From Anaspis maculata (taxonomy: Eukaryota > Arthropoda > Insecta > Coleoptera > Scraptiidae): 64,000 nucleotides of DNA. Shown piece by piece: positions 11,270-22,583 of this stretch. Under the pieces are notes generated by a model. It had not been told where the DNA came from and ran no database searches. It was given only the letters and a program-made list of their open reading frames with translations. The stretch is taken from the NCBI GenBank assembly GCA_949128115.1, contig OX421963.1:83275602-83339601 (forward strand). The letters run 5' to 3'. Position 1 is the first letter of the stretch. Every line of letters begins with the position of its first letter. A program made the position numbers and the translations under genes.

Positions 11270-12062
11270 TTATATACATTCAAAGTTCAATTATTTTCTC
11301 CCAACGCATAGTCAATTTTGAAAAAATATTTATCATATCAACCTATCACTTTTTTGGTATATTTCTCACATTGTTAGACAAAGATTACCCCAGAACAATC
11401 AATTCTGTATTTTGATGCTTAATAATTCATAAAATATATAGACTATGATTTTTTTCATCCATTAACATAGTCACTTGTTGTACAAAAAAACTATAGATAT
11501 GTATTAACGACTTTGGAAAATCAGGGTCCCGGGGACCCCAGTGTGAGTATCTTGTAACTAAAATATATGTGTGAGTTGCGAAGGATAACAATAACAAATT
11601 CATATTCAACATATTGATAATGGACCATTATCTTCGATGGATCTCAATTTTCGTCTGCCATGTTCCATAATTTTTTGTATCAATTTTTCCAATGCGAAAT
11701 TCTCCAATGTTATTGAAAATGCGACGCCGTAATTGGTCTTCATTTGCAGCTTCCCATCCCTTCTCATATACAATCTTGCTCAATACTTACCAAAAATCTT
11801 ATATTGGTCGAGCATGCGGTATACATTGGGAGGCAGGAGCTCAAAGAAATTAATCCTGTTGTTGCCCAGAGAATGATCGAACATGGCAGAAGAAAACTGA
11901 GAGCCATAAAAAATAATGACTCATCTTTATTATGTTAGATATTGATTTGGTATCGTTGAAGATGATGCTAGCTTTTGCAATATTAAATTACAAAATTAAA
12001 ACTATCCAAAAATAGTTATTACCTTTTAAAAAAGTTCCCAAAACTTTCGGACCATACGTTAA

Positions 12063-12399
12063 TTTCCATTTTATCGAATTGATAACTGATTTATAACTGA
12101 TAACTGATAACGATAACTGACGTATTTTCGGATGCGGCTGTCACAACTGTCCGTATATAGATTCTCATCGCTTTTCTGTTTAGGTGAATCCTGATCCTGG
12201 CTGCTGACACTTGCAAGAAAACTATTTACACGTGTGTAGCCCGACGGCGAGTCCCCCGCTGCTGTTCCGCGATGGCTCTAAGCCTATCTTATCCCACGCT
12301 GTCCTACTTGAAAGTCTTCTCGACGATTAACTGAAACGATCCGTAGTCTTTTAGGGGAGAAATTAACACTTCAATGTCCAAGGCGACCCAAGGGTTTTC
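12063..12399. repeat. short tandem ATAACTGAT-type repeat and unassigned sequence
   Basis: Four or five degenerate ATAACTGAT/GATAACTGA units occur at 12079-12121. Nothing else is recognised. Confidence 0.5.
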
Positions 12400-13890
12400 G
12401 GGACCAGTCATAGACAAGGACAAAAGTAGAAGAGGCAAGATACCTGCGCGGCTGTGTAATTTGTAGGCCGGCCATTTTGATTGCATTACGGTTTTTCCTG
12501 GCGGCAATTTTATTTATGACAGGTGAGTGACAGTACTGACAGTGTACTTGATGACAGCTACGAAGTTTTAGGTTAGATTGATTTGTTGTGATCGAACTTT
12601 TCTCGGCGCCGATATTTGGTTTTGTGTAAAACATAACAATAGAATTGAATGTTGAGTGTTATTCAATGTTCGTTTCCACGAATTCTACTTTACGACCGGA
12701 TATTATTTATATTCCTGGGATGCATTGCATTATTAATGCATTGTCCAGTGCATTGTACCTGATGGCTTTTTGTTGAGAAAGTGAAGCAAGAAAGCCGCTA
12801 TGGAAGTATAATGGGGTCCGCAGTTCAATCTCCACTAAGAAGCTGTGAAACAGATATCGAGGCCTCTGTGTGAAGTGTTCTTTTGGCGATTTTCCCTGTG
12901 TAATAAGTTTGATCGAACCTGATTGAACTTAGCAAATGCATCAATACAGGATGTCTTGTTATACCTATCGAAATTTGCAAGAATATCAAGCGATTGATGA
13001 ACCCAGGGATGAGAAGATATCCTTTCATACGTAACACTGAATTTAAATAATCAAATTTCACTCCAGTAACTAAGTTTTGTTTTTAGTTTTCCACGGGGTG
13101 ATGGGTTTCGATTGTGGCTCGAGGCAATTGGAATGATGAAGGAACAACTTGGAAACGTCTTATGAGAAAGGCTCAGTGCTGCTGATTTGTTCGAGGCATT
13201 TCGAAGTAATGTGAACAAAATTTCCTCCAGACTCCCAGGACCCGATTCAGAACCTCGTTTCGGACAATGATATTTTGGAACACACAATTTTATCTTAATG
13301 GAAAGTGCTGTAAGATGCTATTTGAAAATAAGATTAGGTGCACAATCTTGCCAAAATGTAAAGCAAAGAGCTGATTCACTGTGATGTTCAACGAACACTT
13401 TCCAAACTTGTATTATTTTATCACAAGTAAAACATTGAATTTTTTTTTTAAATTTCATTCTGTAGCCCAAATTGAGCACATATCGTGAGCCTTACGCCCA
13501 TACGTCTATGGCCCATACTCGCAGTCGGTCTCCAATCTAAGCACAATCCGACTATGGCAACAATTGTCATAATTGTCCCAAGGACTTGAGACATGCGAAG
13601 TCGGAGATCGAGCAAAGTATTGACTATGAGTATGAGAGGATTAGTCAAGGCCGTGAGCAGAAATTCTTGAGTTATTTGTTTCATTTACAAAGTATAGCCT
13701 ACAAATTGTCTCATGACTGTCATCTGTTTTGACGTCTGTCTATGGTTTTGACTCGCGCGTACTCCCCCCATTTGAATTGCCGCCTTGGGAAAACCGTTAT
13801 GACCTAAAAATGGCGGACCCCATGCGATATCGGCTGATATGGATGCGCAGTGGTTCTTCCTTCTTCTACTTTTGTCCTTGTCTATGGGAC
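12400..13890. mobile_element. inverted-repeat element with arms of about 150-200 bp
   Basis: CATAGACAAGGACAAAAG at about 12409 is repeated in inverted orientation at about 13867-13886. Similarity continues inward through AAAACCGT...GGCGGCAATT (12488-12512) and its counterpart at 13781-13801. The roughly 1.1 kb interior has no recognised protein. The exact ends and target duplication are unresolved. Confidence 0.5.
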
Positions 13891-14171
13891 CAGTACTGTT
13901 CTGAAAGGGCTTTTCTCAGTAACCAACTTGTATTGACACCCGACCTCCTGCATTCGCGGTCACGTGCCGTTCACGTTTAAGGGTAAATCATGGACAAAAA
14001 CATCAGATCACTCGCCTGAAGTCTAGCTTGTTTTTGGTGTTAGAATGGGTTGGAAAGAACAGCCATATTACCCGCCCGGATTCTGATGAAAAAGAACTAT
14101 GTCTGGGTGAGCACGCCGGACCATTAATCTTGAACGATAAGGAACAACTGGTTAGAGACAGAGAGACACTC

Positions 14172-15404
14172 AGCTGAATGAGGAATAATGCCCGCTCAAG
14201 ATCGAACGAAGTGATCTCTCAAACCTTTGTCTAACTTCTCAAGTGCTGGAGATTGGTCAAACACACCACAACACAATACACATTTTTTATTCAGTTACTA
14301 ACTCACACTAACTGTGAATACCTGTTAAGTTCCCCGATAAATTTTGGCAGATTGGTAGCTTTGGGGTGGAAACCTCAAGGGTACCAAAATAGTGTGTCCA
14401 GAGTTCTTCTGTTTATCCTTGTATTATAAGCGTTATTCAACAATCATGATCCTACCATTGCAAAGATCGCCACTATCTCTACAAAACGGCACTTCGAGAG
14501 TCTGCAACCACTAGAATTTCACTAGCCAATACGACGGAAGGTCTTCAACTTAACGATACTCCAATCAGCCGAATATCGAAAGTGAGGAATAAAACTGTCA
14601 GAATTATAAACAGATCTGAGCTGTCACAAATACTCTGCTTCCGATCTTTCCCGTTTATGTACTCGACTGCTTTTCCATTTTCTTGTTCTCTATACTCTGG
14701 TTTTGATCATCATTCTTTCATGTACTCAGCTGTTTATTTCTTTTCCTTATTTTCAATTACATATCTAATAACAAATACGAACTGAAAAAAAATCATGAAT
14801 AGTATTATGGGTTTGTCAGTGAATTGCCCTGAATTGTCCTTAAGTCAAATTTTGGTAATCATTCTGCAGGAATTTTAATTCCCTTTAATTGTCCTATCGG
14901 TAGAATTGTCTGGTCGCTTGTCGGTGAGCACAGAGCGGTTATCGTGTCGGTTGAAGAGCACTTTTGAGACAAGTGTTGGCGAAGACAGACATGATGAAGT
15001 TCAAGGTTTGTTTTTATCGTGGGTTGAATCTGATTTCTAAAATCTGGTGATTTTTTCCAAAATTCCATCACAACTTGGTTTAGACTTTTTCCAAAATTGA
15101 ACGCCTGATTCCCATTGTCTATTTTTTTTCAAGATCAGACAGTTTTTTCATTCAGACAACTTCTCTGGAGTCAGATGTGAAATTTCAAAAATCTGACGTC
15201 TCTTTTACGACTTTAAGCTCCATCATTCAAGTCCTGTCGCGATAACTTAGGCCAATTTTTCTTTTTCAACAGGGAAATTCTCAACAAATTTGAAAAAAAT
15301 GATGTGGAAATGTTCAAGATACAGTTACCTCTTGATTAAAAAGGAATTGGGGGAAATCTGTTCATGAGATAAATAGTTGCAAAATTTGCAGTTCTCCCAG
15401 AGAG
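14172..15404 (+). repeat. left arm of a 1.2 kb inverted repeat pair
   Basis: Nearly the whole interval recurs inverted at about 21120-22583. Landmarks are AATGCCCGCTCAAGATCG at the outer edge, CAATCATGATCCTACC, ACGACGGAAGGTCTTCAACT, and CAGTTCTCCCAGAG at the inner edge. It contains no supported gene. Confidence 0.8.
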
Positions 15405-16080
15405 CAAAACTTGAAAACCGTGGGTTCAATTTCAATCATTTTTTCTGTCAAAAATTATTAATTCAATCATTTCTCCAACTTCATTCCCAGCATGTCTGCA
15501 CCTGGGATGAATATTTCGTGGAGCTCACCGCATTCAAAGTTTGCACGGCAGTTTTTTTAAATTCACGGAATATGTGCCAATTCCATTTTGGAAAAATTAC
15601 CGTCTGAAAACCGAAACCGTGTCGATTTTGGAAATGGTCTTAGTCGTCATAGGGACCCCGAAACGGATACATCTGTCGAAATCTCTGAAACAATTTTTAG
15701 CGCGTTCACGTTCTCCTCGTTGGTTGGTGGGCCGCGAAAGTGGGACACTCATATCGTCATTATTGTCAAAAAAATCACAGAAACGGGAATCGGTGGAGCT
15801 CAGCACAATTTTGTAATGTTTTACATGCCACGCTGTAAAAAAGTAATTGAAACTGAAAACAAAATCTTGTCGATGGAATGGATTGCTTGAAGATGGATCT
15901 AAAATACTGTGGAAACAAGTTCAAAATCTATTGTTTCAATCCAAAGTTACGTCTTACGGCATTTTGAGAAAGGGCAAAACTTTTGATACCGTCTTTAAGT
16001 TGTTGAGCAGTTTAGTAAGGGAAGTCTTTCCAACCACGTTGTGTGCAAGTTTGAACAGAAATCAATAGATCATAGTCCAG
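15405..16080. repeat. dispersed repeat, related to about 46520-46690
   Basis: The block at 15470-15650 (landmark CAGCATGTCTGCACCT, then a conserved GAATATT...GGAGCTCACCGCAT) recurs in the same orientation at about 46530-46690. Overlapping open frames are present but have no recognisable product. Confidence 0.55.
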
Positions 16081-18100
16081 GCTTGAGGCTTGCGCTTACA
16101 TAAGATGAAAATTGAACAAATTCAATTGTGAACCAGGCGGCGAATACAAACTTTCGTCATGTCGCATGGAAAGTGCTTCATAAGCTTTGGCATTACGATT
16201 GTGCCATAATCCGAGCTACTGCGATGCCCTTGATATTTATATGAGATATCGTTCAACAAAATCCAGTTTCAATTTCACCTGAGCGTAATGAAAATCAACA
16301 CTTACATATGCTGAAAGTGCACAAAACACCTCGTTCGTTACGCCAATAAAACAATAAATTCGCAAGTCGCGTCGTTAACTTTTATGCAATAGGAGCTTTT
16401 TATCGCGACTTTGGTTTTTATGCGCCGATATGGGCATAATCATAACTTTCCACTCTGGCGCGGGCAAGCGGCTCTGCCTAAGCTCAATTTGAATCAATTA
16501 CGCATCTGGGACTGTTAATTACATGTGCAATTATTAGAAAATTATATACATCATTTCGCGCACACACACTCATCCCAAGTCATTATGAGCGTACAGGTAT
16601 ATGAGTAAGGTACACACGATGGGCAGTAAATATGAGGCGCAATAAATTTCATTAATTAATAATTATAATTATTGTTATGATAAGAGGATTCATAAACGCG
16701 GAACTGTTGCGGCGCGGGTTCTAAAAATTTATTGGCTCTATGTCATTCCCGCGAAGGGCCATGAAAGATTTTACTGCGAGAATAAGTCATGCATAGAAAA
16801 ATTCGTGTTATTAAGCGTCAGATCGTAAACAATATTTGTTGATGTTGAAAGATCGAGATTGGCTTATCTCAACGTATTTATGGTGTCATTTCATTAAAGG
16901 AGTAGATGCCCATAGGTATAATTTTTACGAGAAGTATAAAACGTGTTTTTGAGATTTTTCATAGACCAATTTATGTTTTACATCATATTTCTGCGCGCCA
17001 TATCCAAGTTTTAATGTTTGAGGATTGCCATAAACTGTTTAATGCCACTTTTTCGGAGCCCGACACATCCTGGTTCAAATCCATCAAAAAGTTCACCCGC
17101 TCGGTTCGATGCCAAGCGCTTCGCTTGATGCTCCATATCCAAATAATGTATTCGTTGACCATTTCAGGACTCTGTTCGGATCGCGTGTTAGTCCTTTCCT
17201 AGCCATCCCGAGAGCTCCTCGTCCGATGCATAGATTACCCATTAGCAGTCCGCAGTCCTGTAACAGGCGCTTTTTTTTTAATTAAGCACCGATCGGCCTT
17301 TTTTCAGCGTCCCGGCGAATTAAATAATTCATAGCACGTGTATTAGCTCATGTCCAAGCAGATTTCCGACGTGCCGGGATGGTAGAAAGGCATCTGGGGA
17401 CATTACGGTCAGTTTGTACGTCGCATCACGGCGGTGGTCTAGTGCCAAACATCCTTGTATCCGAGTTTTTGTCCTCAAATAGCGGTGTCTTGTTAGAACT
17501 TTGTCAATTTATCGGGAAATAATTGTGCAATAGATCAAAGGCCGCGGAATTCGACGCAGACGACGGCTGATGTGCCTCTGGTATTTCAATGTCGTCCCTG
17601 CTGGACGCGGCCGGCTCTACGGACTCTGCGAAAGCTGAAATCAATACAAGCACAAACACACAAACGCGGCCCATAAGAGAGCAAGAAGCCAGCAAACGCA
17701 TTACAAAAACTATTTACATGTTCCTTCATCGCCTGAATACTAATTGCGCGCTTTTTGTGCACGCACAAACGCTGGAGAGAGATCCTCAAATGGGGATCGA
17801 ACTGATGGTCGGTGCTCCTGACAGAAATACATTAATTATGGGCTATTTGCAAACATATCCGTGTCGCAGCCAACAGGACAGGTTTCGGTTTTTTTGCGGC
17901 TTTGCAAAGCTCCTCTGGATGTGCGGCATCCATCCTTCAGGTCTACCGCCTGAATAATTTTCAAATGACGGTCAATGTTCAGATTTATGGCGCGAATATG
18001 GACATCACTCATACCAGATGCCATACAGATGACATAAGTACCTACCTGAACAATTCTGAATGGAACATTTGGACTTTTTTTGAACGCTAGTTTTTCAAAG
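16081..18100. other. non-repetitive island, possible host regulatory sequence
   Basis: There is no long inverted repeat or transposon motif. The segment 16640-16690 is a dense cluster of ATTA/TAAT cores (TTCATTAATTAATAATTA), and CpG is comparatively frequent. It contains the short signal-peptide ORF listed separately. Composition differs from the surrounding mobile DNA. Confidence 0.4.
17504..17674 (-). CDS. hypothetical 56-residue secreted peptide or first exon
   Basis: A short reverse-strand frame starts with MGRVCVFVLVLISAFA, a good secretory signal peptide: short basic start, ten-residue hydrophobic core and A-F-A before a likely cleavage site. It continues with an acidic, Ser/Ala-rich segment (ESVEPAASSRDDIEIPEA) and ends at a TGA after FDLLHNYFPIN. 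An upstream in-frame ATG would add nine residues; the second ATG gives the more typical signal. There is no dibasic cleavage site and no further cysteine, so no known neuropeptide family is indicated. It lies in a GC-richer non-repetitive island. It could be a small secreted protein, the first exon of a longer gene, or a chance frame. Confidence 0.3.
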   Translation of the reverse strand: MGRVCVFVLVLISAFAESVEPAASSRDDIEIPEAHQPSSASNSAAFDLLHNYFPIN

Positions 18101-19212
18101 GGAATGTCTTATTTTGGTTTCTAGATATAAGTGTAAACTCGTAGTAATACCTAACGACTTTTACTTTCATCCGCATCAAATTAACAATAAGTATATGCAA
18201 TAATATGGTAGCGATTACAATTTCACACACATGGTTCTTGCAGGACAAATGAATTGAGTTGCATCATGCTTCTCTGGTGATGTCCGTACGTATGCCTATC
18301 AAAGAGTTACAACTACATTTTCTATGTGTGGCATACCTATACAACTTTTTTGGACACAACAAATTAATCTCGGATAATCCTAGAAAGTTTGAAAGAGATC
18401 TTGAATCAGATAGCTCAAAATGAAAATGTAGAATTTTCGGGTCTTAATTTTGTTTTGTCATCGTTTTCATTGAGTCCAGAGCGTGGAACGTAAAACTCCA
18501 ATTTTGAATTTGTATCGTAAATAACATCGCGATTCCTTATTCTTGGTTGTGATGGGTGGTCTTGTTCTTGACTGCATTATTTGCTGGTTGACTGAATTGA
18601 CGATACCTTTGAGTGGTAATTCTGTGAAACTGGAACATCCCTTCAAATCTCAAATAAGATTGCTCAAGACTTTCTGGAATTCCTCTGTGAAATGAGATCT
18701 GTACAATTTTCACTTCATCCCGGTATCCTTAATTTTGTTCCTCCATCCTAACCTATATTGGAAGATTTTGATGAATGTGTGCGGTACTAGATTTTAAATC
18801 AGTTCGTTTCAGATCTACTGAAAGTCCAAGATGATGAGAAAATTCCGAATTAGAAAGTATTTGAAGCTGAATCTCGTATCGTAAAAGATAGATTCAAGCA
18901 AACCAGGCACTTTTCTACCAATGCATTTTCATCAATGCACGATTGCACCTTCCAAGTGAAAAAGATGAACGATTTGCCCTTGGTACTATGTAACTAATGA
19001 AATAATACATTTTCGTGCTGCCATAACCGAAAATGACAATATACGCTCGCTGTCCTGCACTGTAATATTCAGAAAAAGATCTAGGGCGGCAAAGTAAGAA
19101 GTACACGTGAAAAATAAACTAACCTTGCGAAATCATGCAGAATTCAAGAGAGACCACGTTTCCAATGTTATATCTTGAAATTTTCGGTTTGAATCAGCTA
19201 AAATCATGAATA
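18101..19212. other. no recognisable feature
   Basis: AT-rich sequence with no family motif, no long inverted repeat and no convincing coding frame. Confidence 0.35.
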
Positions 19213-20222
19213 ACGTAAACGTACCAATGCCTGACACTGTGCCTTAACCTGACACCTTTATTTATTTCATAGCAAATAGGCAAAATTATTGGCTTTAGAC
19301 CTATTCATATTCAAATGTTAGGGTTCGCAAACATTTTACTCAAGATTTTTCATACAGTAGATTAGCAATACTAATTTTTAAATGTCTGCGGCCGTTTGAA
19401 GGGGAGTGCAACCGTTGATACCAGAAACACTAATATTTCTGCTAAGATTTTGTAAAATTGAAATTGTTTGTGAAAACGTGAGTTTGGTTAATTTTCTTGG
19501 AATATTCATATAGCATTGCTGCATATTGATGGAGAAAGATGCTGTTACATCAATTCCAGGTGATTTCAGAGTTTTATGGTTATAATAGGGGGTGTCAGCT
19601 ATTGGCACTGGGCAATATTGACAAGTCCAATGCCTGACAATAAGTGTGTCTGCTCCTGGATAATGGAAAATGAACGCAGTAATAGTCTATAACAAAGATT
19701 CAATGAGCTTATGCTGGTGTAAAAGTTTAATATTGATATCTTTAGTGGTTCCAATACCTGAGGCCCTAGGTCAGCCACTAGCTCTTTAGTGTCAGCTACT
19801 AGCAATGATAGATTTGCAGTTTCCATACTTCCAGCCTCGCTTCCAGCTATATAACTAACTGGTAATTAACTTGTTATCAGTTCAATAAAAGTTTCTTTTT
19901 CGCAATTTATCCACTGCTGTTCCTCTGAATATCACATCTGAGCTGTTTACATGTGGGTCAGGCATTGGTTCTCTTGAAGTCAGGCTTAGGGCCAAGTCAA
20001 GAGAAGCTATGTCAGGTACTGGACAAAAAAAATCAAATTTTCAAAATTTTCTAAACAAAAACATGAGGTACGTTTCACCAAAATCATCAATGCTATATCA
20101 TGGATGTTACCTGCTCTAATTATTCCACATACGAAATTTACTCTGAGTCCTTCTGAATCATTTCTAGACAAGAAAATATACAAAGATAGCCCTTAAGGTG
20201 TCAGGCATTGGTACGTTTACGT
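19213..20222. mobile_element. about 1 kb DNA transposon remnant with 28-30 bp TIRs
   Basis: ACGTAAACGTACCAATGC at 19213 is repeated in inverted orientation ending at 20222, and the match extends through CCTGACAC. TA lies on both sides, consistent with a TA target duplication. The interior holds several degenerate copies of a GTCAGGCATTGG/GTCAGCTACTAG-like word, perhaps subterminal protein-binding repeats. No transposase is seen. Confidence 0.65.
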
Positions 20223-20620
20223 TAATCATTTTTAAAATTGATATTCTAGGGTCATTTTTCTAATAGCTGTTGGCACAATTGCAGAATGATTTCCGACGTT
20301 TCCGAGGTTTAAAAGTGAATAATTCATGCCGTCTTCTGTGTTTCGTCGTCACACAAGACACTAGAGCTCAGTGATTTCGGGATTTTTGGGGGATGGCCCT
20401 TCTAATTGGGGAGGGGGAGGGCGATTTTAAGCAAGAAAACTCAAACATGGGACGCAATTTTCCAAATCGACATTTGACACACAAAAATCTACATCTAGTA
20501 GGTATATGCCTCGTGCCTTGGTGATAAATGGCAGAAGTACCAACTTGAAATTTATTCCAATGATTATTGCGATATGATCTTATTTATTTGTAATTTTATT
20601 AAAAGCAGCACGAAAAACGA
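20223..20620. other. no recognisable feature
   Basis: Unassigned sequence between a TIR element and a hairpin cluster. Confidence 0.3.
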
Positions 20621-20624
20621 TGTA

Positions 20625-20745
20625 TGCTACTCGCGCTGAAAACGGCATAGCATAACTCTCTTACATGCAGCTCTCGGCCTAGGGCCTCGAGCTGCATTCA
20701 CGTTCGTTACGCTATGCCCGGTTTTCGGCGCTAGTAACATAAAAT
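20625..20745. repeat. hairpin of about 115 bp
   Basis: Arms of the type GCGCTGAAAACGGCATAGC and GCTATGCCCGGTTTTCGGCGC surround a second inverted pair around ATGCAGCTCTCGGCC. The arms carry compensating and wobble differences, not perfect identity. Confidence 0.65.
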
Positions 20746-20847
20746 ACTATTTTTCACTACTAGCTGTGAAGTGCATCATTATTAACCTCTCCCTAAATTA
20801 GGATGGCGATTTTCTAGTAGTAAAAAAAATACTATATAAACCACGGT

Positions 20848-20937
20848 CGAGAAAATTATTATAGCTTCAGCGCCTTATATCCCTCAGCTGCGCTTCGGGA
20901 TCTAAACTGGCGCTTCAGCTATAATAATACTTTCTCA
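20848..20937. repeat. hairpin of about 90 bp
   Basis: GAGAAAATTATTATAGC...CAGCGCC pairs with GGCGCTTCAGCTATAATAAT...TTTCTC. A TTATATCCC...GGGATCTAA segment around CAGCTGCGCTTC forms the apical part. Confidence 0.65.
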
Positions 20938-20949
20938 ACCTTGGTATAT

Positions 20950-21113
20950 AATATACTATTTCGTGTTTGTTGTGTTGATACATAAGATATAAAGACTTTT
21001 ATATAAGCTGTATATGGATTTTACAGTTTATGTACCTTATTTGACACTTGTCAAAATAACCTCAAAAACTACAACATTTTCACAATTTGCACTGAAACAA
21101 ACACGAAATAGTA
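20950..21113. mobile_element. small MITE with TIR TACTATTTCGTGTTTGTT
   Basis: Inverted termini of about 18-20 bp lie at 20951 and 21113, with TA-rich flanks. The 164-bp interior is non-coding. It abuts the inner edge of the right arm of the large inverted pair. Confidence 0.65.
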
Positions 21114-21119
21114 CATATC

Positions 21120-22583
21120 TTCTCTGGGAGAACTGCAAATTTTCCAACTTTTCATCCCATGAACAGATTACACCAATTTCTTTTTAATCAAATCTTGAAC
21201 ATTTCCCAACCATTTTTTTCAAATTTTTCAAGAATTTCTTTGTAAAAAAGTAGAATCGGCCTGGGTTATCGCGACAGGACTTGAATGATGGAGCATAAAG
21301 TCGTAAAAGAGACGTCAGATTTTGGAAATTTCACATCTGACTCCAGAGAAGTTGTCTGAATGAAAAATGTCTGATCTTGGAAGGAAGTAGACGATGGGAA
21401 TCAGGCGTTCAATTTCGGAAAAAGTCTGAATCAGGTTGTGATGGAATTTTGAAAAAATCCACCCGATTTTAGAGATCAGATTCAACCCACGATAGAACAA
21501 ACCTTGAATTTCATCATGCCTCGCCAACACTTGTTCCAAAAGTGCCCTTCAACCGACACGATAACTGCTCTGTGCTCACCGACAATAAGCGACCAGACAA
21601 TTCTACCGATAGGACAATCAAAGGGAGTTGAAATGCCTGCAGAATGATCACCGAAATTTAACTTAAGGACAATAATTCAGGGCAATTCACTGACAAACCC
21701 ATAATATTCATGATCTTGTTTTCAATTTGTATTTGTCATTAGATATGTAATTGGAAATAAGAAAAAAAAGAAACAGCCGAGTACATGAAAATATGATTAT
21801 CAAAGCCAGAGTATAGAGAACAAGAAAAAGGAAAAGTAGTTGAGTACATAAACGGGAAAGATTGGAAGCAGAGTATTTGTGACCGCCCAGATCTGTTCAT
21901 AATTTTGACAGTTTAATAACTTGATTTCGATATTCGGCTAATTGGAGTATCGGTCAGTTGAAGACCTTCCGTCGTATTGGCTCGTAAAATTCTGATGGTT
22001 GCAGACTCTCGAAGTGCCGTTTCGTAGAGAGATAGTGGTGCTCTTTGCAATGGTAGGATCATGATTGCTGAATAACGCTTATAATACCAGGATAAACATA
22101 AAGGCCCGTATTCATATCCCACTTTTAAGCTAAAAGCGCTTTTAGTGCGAAGCGCATTTAGGGGCATTTCTCATATTTCAGTGTTCAAAAATACATTATT
22201 GCGATTGGGAGCGATTGTATGTACTTAATTGCAATTAATTTGCGAGTTAATTTGTATTTTTGAACACTAAAATATGAGAAATGCCCCTAAATGCGCATCG
22301 CACTAAAAGCGCTTTTAGCTTAAAAGTGGGATATGAATACGGGCCAAGAGCTCTGGACACACTCTTTTGGTGCCCACGAGGTTTCCACCCCTTAGCTATC
22401 AATCTACAAAAACTTATCCCGGAACTTTACAGGTATTCACAGTTAGTGTGAGTGAGTAACTGAGTAATGTATGTGTATTGTGTTGTGGTGTGTTTGGCCA
22501 ATCTCCAGCACTTGAGAAGTTAAACAAAGGTTTGAGAGATCACTTCGTTCCATCTTGAGCGGGCATTTTTCCTTGTTCAGCGG
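21120..22583 (-). repeat. right arm of the 1.2 kb inverted repeat pair
   Basis: This is the reverse-complement copy of 14172-15404. It is longer because a 243-bp MITE is inserted at 22103-22345; removing it restores collinearity (GGATAAACA...AAGAGCTCTGG against the left arm). Confidence 0.8.
22103..22345. mobile_element. MITE with very long TIRs, terminus GGCCCGTATTCATATC
   Basis: About 95 bp at each end are near-perfect inverted repeats (GGCCCGTATTCATATCCC, then AGCTAAAAGCGCTTTTAG, then AGGGGCATTTCTCATATT). Comparison with the uninterrupted left arm at about 14400 shows it is an insertion. No unambiguous target duplication could be fixed. Confidence 0.8.

Larger units (their letters stand above)
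8965..12058. mobile_element. piggyBac-like transposon remnant, interrupted by a foldback element
   Basis: The ends are inverted repeats: CGTATGGTCCGAAAG at 8965 and its complement ending at 12058, with weaker similarity for about 110 bp further in. The right end is followed by TTAA (12059-12062), the piggyBac target site; the left flank reads ATAA, one change from TTAA. Subterminal CTCACTCTGGGGTCC-like sequence occurs near both ends (9070 and, inverted, 11525-11545). A transposase C-terminal cysteine-rich fragment lies near the left end. Internal sequence is largely missing, and a 1.73 kb foldback was inserted at 9539-11269. Confidence 0.6.

Noticed and set aside
13448..13684. Hydrophobic reverse frame, possible membrane protein exon
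   Set aside because: No family resemblance, located inside an inverted-repeat element, and no convincing splice context.
17586..17789. SFCNAFAGF in a reverse frame resembles the CCAP neuropeptide core PFCNAFTGC
   Set aside because: The second Cys, the amidation Gly and flanking dibasic sites are absent, and the frame overlaps the better signal-peptide frame. Chance similarity.
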